Source: Rhodocyclales bacterium (GTDB lineage Bacteria; Pseudomonadota; Gammaproteobacteria; Burkholderiales; Rhodocyclaceae). From it: 64,000 nt of DNA. Of the stretch, positions 11,354 to 20,715 are shown piece by piece. Location of the stretch: contig JACRMV010000001.1 in assembly GCA_016235025.1 (NCBI GenBank), forward strand, positions 744,001-808,000, read 5' to 3'. Numbering within the stretch: position 1 is the first letter of the stretch; each line of letters starts with the position of its first letter. The notes below the pieces were generated by a model. That model was not told where the DNA came from, did not search any database, and saw nothing but the letters and a program-made list of their open reading frames with translations. Both the position numbers and the translations under genes were made by a program.

Positions 11354-13438
11354 ATGCCGTCATCCCATCGTTTCCCCGAAAATCATTTCCTGAATCGTGA
11401 GCTATCGCTGCTGGCCTTCAACCGTCGTGTGCTGGCCCAGGCGGCCGATGTCCGCGTTCCCCTGCTGGAAAGACTGCGCTTTCTGTGCATCCTGTCATCC
11501 AACCTTGACGAGTTCTTCGAGATTCGCGTCGCCGGACTGCGGGCCCAGATAAAGCTTGGCAGCCAGGCCGCCGCCGCCGATGGCTTGCCGCCGCAGGAAG
11601 TCTTTCGCCGTGTCGCCATCCAGGCCCACCAGCTGGTCGCCGAGCAGTATGCCCTGCTGAATGACGCGGTTCTCCCCGCCCTGGCCATCGAGAACATCAC
11701 GTTTATCCGACGCGCGTCCTGGACAGAAGTGCAGCGTAAATGGATACACGAATTTTTTCACGCTGAGGTGATGCCTGTGTTGACACCCATCGGACTCGAC
11801 CCTTCGCACCCGTTCCCGCGCGTACTGAACAAGAGCCTCAATTTCGCCGTAGAACTGGAGGGTGCCGATGCCTTTGGCCGCAACTCGGGCACAGCCATTG
11901 TCCAGGCGCCGCGTGCCCTGCCGCGCATCATCCGTTTGCCGAAAGAACTCAGCGGCCTTGACCACAGCTTCGTTTTCCTGTCCTCGGTCCTGCACGAATA
12001 TGTCGGCGAGCTGTTCACTGGAATGAACGTACTGGGATGCTACCAATTTCGCGTTACGCGCAATTCGGACCTCTTCGTCGATGACGAAGAGGTAAAAAAC
12101 CTGCGCATTGCGCTTCAGGGCGAATTGCCGCAACGTCAGTTTGGCGATGCCGTGCGACTCGAAGTGGCTGACAACTGTTCTGCCGCCATGACAGACTTCC
12201 TGCTGCAACAATTCGAGCTTGATCGGATTGATCTGTACCGGGTACCAGGCATTGTCAATCTGGTGCGACTGATGTCGATACCGGATGAAGTCGATCGGCC
12301 GGATCTCAAATACACGCCATTCCAGCCCGGACTGCCGAAACTGCTGACCAAGCGCTCCGACATTTTTGCCAGCATCGCCAAGCAGGACATCCTGCTCCAC
12401 CATCCCTTCCAGTCATTCGTCCCCGTCATTGACCTGCTGCAGCGCGCAGCAGACGATCCGCAGGTAATCGCCATCAAAATGACGGTGTATCGCACCGGTA
12501 CCGGCTCGGTGCTGATGGAACATCTGCTGCGCGCGGCGCAAAAGGGCAAGGAAGTCACTGTCGTCGTGGAATTGATGGCGCGTTTTGACGAAGAAGCCAA
12601 TCTTTCCATCGCCTCACGCCTGGAGGAAGTTGGCGCCCATGTGGTGTATGGCGTGGTCGGCTTCAAGACCCACGCCAAGATGCTGATGGTATTACGACGT
12701 GAAGAACACGGCTATCGTCGTTACATCCACCTCGGCACCGGCAATTACCATCCGAAAACCACCCGCTTTTATACCGATTTCGGGATCCTTACCTGCAACC
12801 CGGAAATCGGCGATGACGTTAACGAAGTATTCAAGCAACTGACCGGGCTGGGCAAAGCCAGCGCGTTGAAACACCTGTGGCAAGCCCCCTTCACGCTGCA
12901 TGCCAACATGCTCGCCGCGATTCGTGCCGAAGCCAGCGCGGCACGGGCCGGAAAACCGGCACGCATCATCGCCAAGATGAACTCGCTTCTGGAGCCCGAG
13001 ATCATCGAGGCGCTTTATGACGCCAGCAACGCAGGTGTCACCATCGACCTTATCGTGCGCGGCGCGTGCTCGCTACGGCCTGGAGTGAAGGGTTTATCAG
13101 AAAAAATTCGCGTGCGTTCGATCATCGGCCGCCTGCTCGAGCATCACCGAATTTTCTATTTTCATGCGCAAGGCGCGCAGAACATCTATCTTTCAAGCGC
13201 CGACTGGATGGAGCGCAATTTTTTCCGCCGTATCGAAATCTGCTTTCCGGTACTCGACCCCAAGCTCAAACGGCGTGTACTCAAGGAAGGCTTGCAACCG
13301 TATCTTTCCGACAACAGCCAGGCATGGGAAATGGACAGCAGCGGAAGCTACGGCATCAAACCAACGCGTCGCGCCCGCTTCTGCGCTCAGGATCGCCTGA
13401 TGGAGGCCATGCAGGCGGCGCCGATCAGCGCAAGCTAG
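11354..13438 (+). CDS. ppk1: Polyphosphate kinase 1
   Basis: A 694-residue PPK1, the usual family length, which polymerises the ATP gamma-phosphate into polyphosphate. Landmarks: N-terminal FLNRELSLLAFNRRVLAQA, the LSSNLDEFFEIRVAGL helical region, the HHPFQSF segment, the catalytic-histidine region GFKTHAKMLMVLRRE, and HLGTGNYHPKTTRFYTDFG. It is divergent from ppx with a Pho-box-like site between them. Confidence 0.97.
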   Translation: MPSSHRFPENHFLNRELSLLAFNRRVLAQAADVRVPLLERLRFLCILSSNLDEFFEIRVAGLRAQIKLGSQAAAADGLPPQEVFRRVAIQAHQLVAEQYALLNDAVLPALAIENITFIRRASWTEVQRKWIHEFFHAEVMPVLTPIGLDPSHPFPRVLNKSLNFAVELEGADAFGRNSGTAIVQAPRALPRIIRLPKELSGLDHSFVFLSSVLHEYVGELFTGMNVLGCYQFRVTRNSDLFVDDEEVKNLRIALQGELPQRQFGDAVRLEVADNCSAAMTDFLLQQFELDRIDLYRVPGIVNLVRLMSIPDEVDRPDLKYTPFQPGLPKLLTKRSDIFASIAKQDILLHHPFQSFVPVIDLLQRAADDPQVIAIKMTVYRTGTGSVLMEHLLRAAQKGKEVTVVVELMARFDEEANLSIASRLEEVGAHVVYGVVGFKTHAKMLMVLRREEHGYRRYIHLGTGNYHPKTTRFYTDFGILTCNPEIGDDVNEVFKQLTGLGKASALKHLWQAPFTLHANMLAAIRAEASAARAGKPARIIAKMNSLLEPEIIEALYDASNAGVTIDLIVRGACSLRPGVKGLSEKIRVRSIIGRLLEHHRIFYFHAQGAQNIYLSSADWMERNFFRRIEICFPVLDPKLKRRVLKEGLQPYLSDNSQAWEMDSSGSYGIKPTRRARFCAQDRLMEAMQAAPISAS

Positions 13439-13471
13439 GGTCGCTTGCCGAACCTCGAAAATCAAGAAACC

Positions 13472-14443
13472 TCACCGCACAGTCAATCGGGTCAAGGCGT
13501 TGACCACGCCTTCAGCCATGTCCGCGCCAAACCGCTGGGCAAATTTTTCGGCGAAATTCTCTTTGACGGTGAAGTCGCGGATGTCATCTGCCTTGATAAC
13601 ATCGCGCGCCACGCTTTCCACTGTACCGTACTCGTCGGCCAGACCAAGTTCGATGCTCTTCGCCCCGCTCCACATGAGGCCGGAGAACATCTCGGGGGTT
13701 TCCTTCAAGCGCTTGCCGCGACCCTTGCGCACCACATCGATGAACTGCTGATGAATTTCATTCAGCATGATCTGCGCATGCTCTTTGTGGCGTGCATTCT
13801 GTGGCGAAAATGGATCGAGAAACCCCTTGCTTTCACCGGCCGTCAATAAGCGCCGCTCGACACCCAGCTTTTCCATGCTGCCCGTAAAACCGAATCCATC
13901 CATCAAAACGCCGATCGAGCCGACGATGCTTGCCTTGTCGACAAAAATCCGGTCTGCCGCCACGGCAATGTAATAGCCGCCCGAGGCGCACACGTCCTCG
14001 ACAACGACATGCACTGGAATTGCCGGATGCAGGGCGCGCAGGCGACGAATCTCGTCGTTGATCATCCCTGCCTGGACCGGGCTGCCGCCCGGGCTGTTGA
14101 TGCGCAAAATAACGCCTGCCGTATGCTTGTCCTCGAAGGCGCCTTGCAGGGCGCTGATTACATTTTCAGCATTGACATCGCCTTTGGCCTGAATCACCCC
14201 CGTGAGATTCACCAGTGCCGTGATTTTTTGCCCTTCGACAAATCCCTCGCCCTGCCCCCACTCGAATGCCATGCCCAGAATTATCAGCAGATAGGCAAAT
14301 CCGAGCAGTTTGAAAAAAATGCCCCAGCGTCGCCCCCGCCGCTGCTCGGTAATGGCCTCCAGGGCAACTTTTTCGAGTACTTTGCGTTCCCAGAGCGCAT
14401 CGTTTGGATCATTGCTATCCGACACTGTCTTCACCTTCTTCAA
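13472..14443 (-). CDS. sppA: S49 family signal peptide peptidase (SppA-like)
   Basis: A 323-residue protein with one N-terminal membrane segment (residues about 42-64) and an S49 protease domain. It has INSPGGSPVQAGMI, the nucleophile region VCASGGYYIAVAADRIF, and GSIGVLMDGFGF. It is the short single-domain type, believed to degrade cleaved signal peptides. Last gene of a four-gene minus-strand operon with overlapping ends (rluC, HAD, Rieske, sppA); the start overlaps the Rieske gene by 29 bases. Confidence 0.9.
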   Translation of the reverse strand: MKKVKTVSDSNDPNDALWERKVLEKVALEAITEQRRGRRWGIFFKLLGFAYLLIILGMAFEWGQGEGFVEGQKITALVNLTGVIQAKGDVNAENVISALQGAFEDKHTAGVILRINSPGGSPVQAGMINDEIRRLRALHPAIPVHVVVEDVCASGGYYIAVAADRIFVDKASIVGSIGVLMDGFGFTGSMEKLGVERRLLTAGESKGFLDPFSPQNARHKEHAQIMLNEIHQQFIDVVRKGRGKRLKETPEMFSGLMWSGAKSIELGLADEYGTVESVARDVIKADDIRDFTVKENFAEKFAQRFGADMAEGVVNALTRLTVR

Positions 14444-14780
14444 TCAGAAAAATTTGCTTATCATGTTCAACCGCCATGAGCGGAATCAGCCCCCGGCCAT
14501 TGCATCGTCCCATCGCGCAACGCCCTGTTTCGGGCAAATACAAGGCGCCATGTGTTGCGCAGACCAAGTATAAGCCGGAATAATCAAAGAACTTTCCGTG
14601 ATCCCAGTCGATTTCTATCGGGACATGGGCGCAGCGGTTGAGGTAGGCATATGCCTTGCCACGGAAGCGGATGACAAACGCAGGCTCGGTCTGACCGTGA
14701 CGCTGCACAGTAAAGCGCACCCCCACGCCGCCATCGGCCAGATCGGCGCTGGCGCAAATCAGGCGTTCGTGCACAGCCAT
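14415..14780 (-). CDS. Rieske 2Fe-2S domain protein
   Basis: A 121-residue stand-alone Rieske protein. The cluster ligands are visible as C-A-H in NRCAHVPIEIDW and C-A-T-H in YLVCATHGALYLPETGRC. It lacks a membrane anchor, and no oxygenase subunit is adjacent. Proteins of this kind in rluC-HAD-sppA operons of betaproteobacteria have no defined partner. It overlaps both neighbours. Confidence 0.9.
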   Translation of the reverse strand: MAVHERLICASADLADGGVGVRFTVQRHGQTEPAFVIRFRGKAYAYLNRCAHVPIEIDWDHGKFFDYSGLYLVCATHGALYLPETGRCAMGRCNGRGLIPLMAVEHDKQIFLIEEGEDSVG

Positions 14781-15412
14781 GCTTCAAGTTGGGCAACATC
14801 GGCGGCGCAAAAAGCAGGAGACTCCGCTTCCAGCAGGGCTCGGGGATGCGCGCCATACGTCACGGCGATGCCAGTGACACCTGCGTTCCTGGCCATTTGC
14901 AGGTCATGGGTGGTATCGCCGATCATCAAAGTCGTCGCTGGCGAGACGCCGAATTCGTCCATCAGTTCTTCCAGCATCTGCGGATGGGGCTTTGAAAAGC
15001 ACTCGTCGGCACAGCGTGAAGCATCAAAATAGCGGCCCAGACCGCTGCTCTCCAGCGCGCGATCAAGCCCGTGGCGAGACTTGCCTGTCGCCACCGCCAA
15101 CTGAAAACCAGCCGTCGCGAGGCCCGTCAGAAGTTGCTCAGTCCCAGCGAAAAGCAGCAGTTCATGATCACGCGCCAGATAGTGATGGCGATACCGCGCC
15201 GACAACTCGGGATACCGATGCGGCGGCAACTCAGGCAATGCCTGACGCAGGGCATCGTCCAGACCGAGGCCAATGATATGCCGGGCGCACTCGTCCGATG
15301 GCGGTGGAATGCCAAGATCGCACGCGGCGGCCTGAATCGAAGTGGCAATCATCCCCGTCGAATCCATCAAGGTGCCATCCCAGTCAAAGACAATCAGTTC
15401 GAACCTGGCCAT
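14759..15412 (-). CDS. HAD-superfamily hydrolase, phosphoglycolate phosphatase-like
   Basis: A 217-residue HAD hydrolase with motif I FDWDGTLMDSTG (nucleophile Asp and acid Asp), motif II VATGKSRHGL, a KPHPQMLEELM motif III lysine and motif IV MIGDTTHDLQMA. The cap between motifs I and II is helical, as in Gph/PGMB-type enzymes. The true substrate is unknown. It overlaps rluC upstream by 19 bases and the Rieske gene downstream. Confidence 0.88.
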   Translation of the reverse strand: MARFELIVFDWDGTLMDSTGMIATSIQAAACDLGIPPPSDECARHIIGLGLDDALRQALPELPPHRYPELSARYRHHYLARDHELLLFAGTEQLLTGLATAGFQLAVATGKSRHGLDRALESSGLGRYFDASRCADECFSKPHPQMLEELMDEFGVSPATTLMIGDTTHDLQMARNAGVTGIAVTYGAHPRALLEAESPAFCAADVAQLEAWLCTNA

Positions 15413-16380
15413 ACGGTATCCATTCCGTAGCTGCGCTTTTCATGTGCATCCAGCTGCGCGACAAAGTTGCGCAGCTCTGGCGGCAGGGGAGATTCGAAGG
15501 CCAGCGGCGCATCACTCAGCGGATGCGGCAAGTTCAAGCGCGCCGCATGAAGAAACATGCGCTTGAGTCCGGTTTTCTGCAACTCGCGATTAAGCGAAAA
15601 ATCGCCATACTTGTCATCTCCGGCCAGCGGGAAGCCCAGATGGGCCAGATGCACACGAATCTGGTGCGTGCGACCCGTTTTCAATTCCACCTCAACCAGG
15701 CTGAAATTCTGCCAGCGGGCAACCAGGCGCACAACAGAATGCGACACCTTGCCTTCAGGATCAACGCAAACGCGCCGCTCCCCCTCGGCGGTCAAATATT
15801 TGAGCAAGGGCAGCCGCACATGCTGCAATTCATTCCGCCAGCCACCCTTGACCAGCGCCAGATAGCGCTTGGCAATGCCGCCCTCACGAAACTGGTCATG
15901 CAGCCGTACCAGCGCCGCGCGCTTCTTCGCCACCACCAGCAGACCGGATGTCTCGCGGTCGAGACGATGCGCCAATTCGAGAAACCTTGCCTGCGGCCGG
16001 GCGCGCCGCAACTGCTCGATCACGCCGAAGCTGACCCCGCTGCCGCCATGTACCGCAACGCCGGCCGGCTTATCGACAATAATCAGCGCCTCGTCTTCAA
16101 ACGCAATGGCAAATTCACGCGCGGGAACAGCCGCTTGCGCTGGCCGCTCGGCCGTACGAATCGGCGGCATGCGGATCGTATCGCCCATCTTGAGCCGATA
16201 CTCGGCCGCTACCCTTCCTTTATTCACCCGCACTTCGCCACTGCGCAAAATCCGGTAGATGTGGCTTTTGGGCACACCCTTGGCGATACGCAGCAAAAAA
16301 TTGTCGATGCGCTGGCCTTCGGCATCATCTCCAACCTCAAGCCATGTCACCGCATCTTTGCTCAAGTCATTAATTTGCAA
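15394..16380 (-). CDS. rluC: Ribosomal large subunit pseudouridine synthase C (RluC/RluD family)
   Basis: A 328-residue protein with an N-terminal S4-like RNA-binding domain (GQRIDNFLLRIAKGVPKSHIYRILRSGEVRVN) and a pseudouridine synthase domain containing the catalytic-Asp motif HRLDRETSGLLVVAK, then LKTGRTHQIRVHLAHLGFPLAGD. It modifies uridines in 23S rRNA. It heads a minus-strand operon and is divergent from rne, an arrangement common in proteobacteria and supportive of RluC. Confidence 0.93.
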   Translation of the reverse strand: MQINDLSKDAVTWLEVGDDAEGQRIDNFLLRIAKGVPKSHIYRILRSGEVRVNKGRVAAEYRLKMGDTIRMPPIRTAERPAQAAVPAREFAIAFEDEALIIVDKPAGVAVHGGSGVSFGVIEQLRRARPQARFLELAHRLDRETSGLLVVAKKRAALVRLHDQFREGGIAKRYLALVKGGWRNELQHVRLPLLKYLTAEGERRVCVDPEGKVSHSVVRLVARWQNFSLVEVELKTGRTHQIRVHLAHLGFPLAGDDKYGDFSLNRELQKTGLKRMFLHAARLNLPHPLSDAPLAFESPLPPELRNFVAQLDAHEKRSYGMDTVWPGSN

Positions 16381-16865
16381 TATACTGATTCCTTGATTGG
16401 CCGTCCCGTAACCGTGTGCCTGATAGCCCGAAGTGGTATCAGAGGCGCTGTTCCCGTGACGTTGTTACTAGCGCCGAATCCCGCAGCGATTGATCTTGAT
16501 CCTTCGTTAAACCAGCGGGACAACGCAAGCAGCAAAGGTGTGCAGCACAGCCGGATTTTCCGACAAAGGTGCAACTCCAGCCGATCACGGGGTTTTCGCT
16601 CGCCCGAAAGAAGGAGCGGATACTACTTGATTGCGCGTACTACACGCACAGACGGGCACAGATTATCGGATGCTGATTTGACTCAGCAACCGTTTTTGAA
16701 TGACAAGTCATCAATTTAATTTGCCAATACCCCACATGGGTCCCATGAACCTGCTAACCCAATTGCAAATCCGGTGAGAACTTTACACATGGCGCAGGTG
16801 TCCTGACACCTGTGCCATGTAACTTGTCGTGCCCTCCTGCCAGTAGATCGCGTAGGAGAACACAG
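16381..16865 (+). other. Long rluC-rne intergenic region and rne leader
   Basis: These 485 bases hold no convincing gene. They should carry the divergent rluC and rne promoters and a long rne 5' untranslated region. The AT-richer part (16365-16400) is next to rluC. A strong hairpin sits near the rne start (listed separately). RNase E is autoregulated through its leader in E. coli; a similar role here is inference. Confidence 0.6.
16787..16820 (+). promoter_or_regulatory. Strong hairpin in the rne leader
   Basis: A 16-bp stem with a 2-base loop (CT): one arm runs 16787-16802, the other 16805-16820, with a single G-U pair. No T tract follows, so it is not an intrinsic terminator. It ends 45 bases before the rne ATG. 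Confidence 0.6.
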
Positions 16866-19550
16866 ATGAAACGCATGCTTTTCAATGCGACGCAAGCCGA
16901 GGAACTCCGCGTCGCGATTGTTGATGGTCAAAAACTGATTGACCTCGATATCGAATCGGCCTCGAAAGAACAACGCAAGAGCAACATTTACAAGGCCATC
17001 ATCACCCGTCTCGAGCCCAGTCTCGAAGCAGCTTTTGTTGACTATGGCTCTGAACGACATGGCTTTCTGCCGTTCAAGGAAATTTCCCGTACCTACTTCA
17101 AGCCGGGTGTCGAAGTCGGCAAGGCGCGCATCCAGGACGTCCTGTCGGTCGGACAGGAACTTATCGTCCAGGTGGAAAAGGACGAGCGCGGCAACAAGGG
17201 CGCCGCGCTGACCACCTATATTTCGCTGGCCGGTCGTTACCTCGTCCTGATGCCAAACAATCCGCGCGGTGGTGGCGTCTCGCGCCGCATCGAAGGCGAG
17301 GATCGCCAGGAACTGCGCGAAGTCATGGATCAGCTTGAAGTGCCTGCCGGCGTCAGCCTGATTGCCCGTACCGCAGGGATCGGGCGCTCGGTGGAAGAAC
17401 TCCAGTGGGATTTGAATTACCTGTTGCAACTGTGGAATGCCATTGATGGTGCAGCCAAGGCACAAAATGGCGCCTTCCTGATCTATCAGGAATCCAGTCT
17501 CGTGATTCGCGCCATTCGTGACTACTTCCATGCCGAAATCGGCGAAATCCTGATCGATACCGACGACGTCTTCGATCAGGCGCAGCAGTTCATGGCACAT
17601 GTGATGCCGGGCTATATTTCACGCATAAAACGCTACCAGGACGACGTGCCGCTGTTCTCGCGCTTCCAGATCGAACACCAGATCGAATCGGCCTATTCAC
17701 GCCAGGTCACGCTTCCCTCCGGCGGCGCCATCGTCATCGACCACACGGAAGCGTTGGTGTCGGTCGACGTCAACTCCGGCCGCGCCACCAAGGGCAGCGA
17801 CATCGAGGAGACCGCGCTGCGCACCAACTGCGAAGCCGCCGACGAGATCGCCCGCCAGTTAAGGCTGCGTGACCTGGGCGGCCTGATCGTGATCGACTTC
17901 ATCGACATGGATGCCAGCAAGAACCAGCGTGAAGTCGAAAACCGTTTGCGGGATGCGCTGTATCACGATCGCGCCCGCGTCCAGACCGGCAAGATCAGCC
18001 GTTTCGGCCTACTTGAGCTTTCCCGCCAGCGTCTGCGTCCGGCACTGGCTGAAACCAGTTATATCACCTGCCCGCGCTGCACCGGCACCGGCCACATCCG
18101 CAGCACCGAATCCGCTGCGCTGCACATCCTGCGTATTCTCGAAGAAGAAGCCATGAAGGAAAACACCGGTGCCCTGCATTGCCAGGTTCCGGTCGATGTC
18201 GGCACCTTCCTGCTCAATGAGAAACGTGTTGATATCGCCCGTATCGAGTCGCGTCACCACGTCAGTCTGGTCATCATCCCCAACCGGCATCTGGAAACAC
18301 CGGCACACGAAATCACCCGGGTGCGTCACGAGCAACTCAATGCTGAAGGCCAGGCTCAACGCGCCAGTTACCAGATGGTCGCCACACCTGCCGGCGAGGC
18401 CTATCAAACGCCCTCGGCCCAGGCTGACAGCAAAGCAACCCGGGTTGAAGCCGCCGTACGTGGCATCACGCCCGACCAGCCGGCGCCCATCGTCGAACCG
18501 AAACCAGCACCGCAAGCGGTTCAGCCCAAGGCCAGCAGCGGCGGGATATTTGGAAAAATCGTGGGTTTCTTCCTCGGCGAAAAAGCCCCGGCCGAGCCTG
18601 CAATAAAAGAAGAATCGAGCGATAAACAACGTCCTCGCCGCGATGGCCGCGATCGCAACCGTGACGGAAACAGGGATGGCTCCCGCGGACGCGACCGGAA
18701 CGCCCGCCGGGAGGGGGGCGAACGCAAAGAACGCCCTGAACAACGCACCCCAAACAAGCGCGAAGAAGTACCCAGCGAAGAAGCCAGCCGTCGCCCGCGT
18801 GAAAAAGCCGGCGAGCCTCGCGAAGCCAGGGAGCCCAAGGAAACCGTGGAAGCCCGGGAACCGCGTCCGCCACGCCAGCCGCGTCCGCCGCGTGAGCCGC
18901 GTCCGCCTCGCGCCGATACGGGTGATGCACAGGCCGCCGTCTCGCCAGCGCCGACTTTTAGCGAAGAAAATGGACAAGCTGCCGAAGGCGAGGCCCGCAG
19001 CGGCCGGCGCAGCCGGGGTCGCGGTCGTGGCCGCGGTCGTGGCGATGAGGGTGCGAGCCCCGGTGCCGTCCAGGCTGAAACCGCTGCCGCCTTCGAGGCA
19101 TCTCCTGTTGCAGCCGAAATCACGGCCGCCGTACCTGCGTTCGTCCCGGCTCCGGTTAGCGACACTACGCCAGAGACGCTCCCTTCTGCCGCACCTGTTC
19201 CGGTCGCTGCTTCCGAACCCGTAGCAATCGAAACGCCGACGCCCGTATTCACAGCGGCAGCACCCGTCGAAACCGCGCCCGCGCCGTTGCCAGCAGCACC
19301 CGTGGAGCAAGCTGTGCCGGCGCCCATCGTTATGGCGGAAGCACCTGCTGCAATCGTTCCAGCAGCACAAGCGGCGCCGGAGGATGTCTCCAAAGCGCTG
19401 GTGCAAGCCGGGCTGGTGATGATTCAAACGACAGGTACGCCGTCTCCGGTCGTGGCAAGCGCTCCGAGCCAGCCGCTGGGCCGCAAACCCAAAGCGGCTC
19501 CGGTTATCGCTGACGAGCCCCTGCAGATGGTGGAAACCCGGCGCGACTGA
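16866..19550 (+). CDS. rne: Ribonuclease E
   Basis: An RNase E of about 894 residues. The catalytic half begins [21 protein letters not shown] and includes an S1 domain ([24 protein letters not shown]), the DNase I-like acidic sites in [11 protein letters not shown] and IDFIDMD, and the zinc-link [12 protein letters not shown]. The C-terminal half is low-complexity: a basic Arg-rich stretch for RNA binding, then Ala/Pro-rich sequence. It starts mRNA decay and processes rRNA and tRNA on the membrane-associated degradosome. The ATG at 16866 has AGGAG upstream. A perfect interspersed repeat at 18936-18959 is read as AVSPAPTF in the disordered half. Confidence 0.96.
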   Translation: MKRMLFNATQAEELRVAIVDGQKLIDLDIESASKEQRKSNIYKAIITRLEPSLEAAFVDYGSERHGFLPFKEISRTYFKPGVEVGKARIQDVLSVGQELIVQVEKDERGNKGAALTTYISLAGRYLVLMPNNPRGGGVSRRIEGEDRQELREVMDQLEVPAGVSLIARTAGIGRSVEELQWDLNYLLQLWNAIDGAAKAQNGAFLIYQESSLVIRAIRDYFHAEIGEILIDTDDVFDQAQQFMAHVMPGYISRIKRYQDDVPLFSRFQIEHQIESAYSRQVTLPSGGAIVIDHTEALVSVDVNSGRATKGSDIEETALRTNCEAADEIARQLRLRDLGGLIVIDFIDMDASKNQREVENRLRDALYHDRARVQTGKISRFGLLELSRQRLRPALAETSYITCPRCTGTGHIRSTESAALHILRILEEEAMKENTGALHCQVPVDVGTFLLNEKRVDIARIESRHHVSLVIIPNRHLETPAHEITRVRHEQLNAEGQAQRASYQMVATPAGEAYQTPSAQADSKATRVEAAVRGITPDQPAPIVEPKPAPQAVQPKASSGGIFGKIVGFFLGEKAPAEPAIKEESSDKQRPRRDGRDRNRDGNRDGSRGRDRNARREGGERKERPEQRTPNKREEVPSEEASRRPREKAGEPREAREPKETVEAREPRPPRQPRPPREPRPPRADTGDAQAAVSPAPTFSEENGQAAEGEARSGRRSRGRGRGRGRGDEGASPGAVQAETAAAFEASPVAAEITAAVPAFVPAPVSDTTPETLPSAAPVPVAASEPVAIETPTPVFTAAAPVETAPAPLPAAPVEQAVPAPIVMAEAPAAIVPAAQAAPEDVSKALVQAGLVMIQTTGTPSPVVASAPSQPLGRKPKAAPVIADEPLQMVETRRD
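18936..18959 (-). repeat. Interspersed 24-bp repeat copy (perfect) inside rne
   Basis: 24 of 24 bases match the consensus, GCCGT...TTTT orientation. It lies in the coding sequence of the disordered C-terminal half and is read AVSPAPTF. Confidence 0.92.
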
Positions 19551-19565
19551 TGTTTATCGCACCAG

Positions 19566-19604
19566 AAAGCGGGCGCTTCAGTAAATGAAGCGCCCGCTTT
19601 TTTA
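19566..19604 (+). terminator. Intrinsic terminator after rne
   Basis: A perfect 15-bp stem (AAAGCGGGCGCTTCA pairing with TGAAGCGCCCGCTTT), a GTAAA loop and a T-rich tail sit 15 bases after the rne stop. Confidence 0.95.
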
Positions 19605-19741
19605 TTGACCGCAGCACGCATCCCGCCTGTAGCCAAGAAGCAGAAACCAAAAATAACCTGCCACTCTTGCGTTATTCAAGGCAGTGAAGACCGTCGCCCC
19701 GGATACCATGGGCTATCTACTGGAACGAACTGAAGCCCGCC

Positions 19742-20707
19742 ATGCTGATCAATTGCGTCGCCTACCAGAAGGGCAAAAAACTGGCCGACATTCCAATCGC
19801 TGAAATCAGCGACTACCTTGTCCAGCCGGATTGTTTCGTCTGGGTCGCATTGCGTGATGCCGCACCGGAAGAACTCAGCGAGATGCAACAAGAGTTTGGC
19901 CTGCACGAGCTGGCGGTCGAGGATGCGCACCACGGGCACCAGCGGCCGAAGATCGAGGAATACGACGATTCGATTTTCGCCGTGATGCACCTGATCGAAA
20001 TCATCGACGGCGAATTGAATTTTGGCGAGCTGGCTGTCTTTGCCGGAAAAAACTATGTGCTCTCGGTGCGGAACGGCGGCCAACAGAACTTCCTTGGCGT
20101 ACGCAGTCGCTGCGAACAGGAACCACACCTGCTCAAACTCGGCGCCGGTTTCGTTTTTTATGCCCTGATGGATGCCGTCGTCGATCGTTATTTCCCGGCC
20201 ATTGATGCCCTTGAATCAGAGCTGGAGCTGATTGAGGACAAAATTTTCTCCAAAGGCTCGACCCGTTCCAACATCGAGCAACTGTATGAACTGAAACGCA
20301 AGGTAATGCGGCTCAAGCATGCCGTGGCGCCACTGATGGAAGCCAGCGGCAAGCTCTACAGCGGCCGCGTGCCTGCGGTATGCGCCAACACCAAGCACTA
20401 CTTTCGTGACGTCTCCGACCACCTCAGCCGAGTCAACACCTCGATTGACAGCATTCGCGACACCATCGGCACGGCCATCCAGGTCAATCTTTCAATGGTC
20501 GCCATTGAAGAAAGCGAAGTCAATAAACGACTCGCCGCCTGGGCCGGTATTTTCGCCGTGGCAACCGCCTTCGCCGGCATCTGGGGCATGAATTTCAAGG
20601 CCATGCCCGAGCTCCAGTGGGACTATGGCTACCCCATGGCGCTGGGATTGATCGCCGTCACTTGCGGCGTCCTGTATCGTCGATTCAAGCGCGCCGGCTG
20701 GCTTTGA
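19742..20707 (+). CDS. corA: CorA-type magnesium/divalent metal transporter
   Basis: A 321-residue protein with a long soluble N-terminal domain and two C-terminal membrane helices. The signature GMN (WGMNFKAMPE) ends the first helix. The region before it (IDSIRDTIGTAIQVNLSMVAIEESEVNKRLAAWAGIFAVATAFAGIWGMN) is characteristic. It imports Mg2+ and possibly Co2+ or Ni2+ as a pentamer. It converges on uvrB with an 8-base gap and no visible terminator. Confidence 0.95.
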   Translation: MLINCVAYQKGKKLADIPIAEISDYLVQPDCFVWVALRDAAPEELSEMQQEFGLHELAVEDAHHGHQRPKIEEYDDSIFAVMHLIEIIDGELNFGELAVFAGKNYVLSVRNGGQQNFLGVRSRCEQEPHLLKLGAGFVFYALMDAVVDRYFPAIDALESELELIEDKIFSKGSTRSNIEQLYELKRKVMRLKHAVAPLMEASGKLYSGRVPAVCANTKHYFRDVSDHLSRVNTSIDSIRDTIGTAIQVNLSMVAIEESEVNKRLAAWAGIFAVATAFAGIWGMNFKAMPELQWDYGYPMALGLIAVTCGVLYRRFKRAGWL

Positions 20708-20715
20708 CCGGCGAC

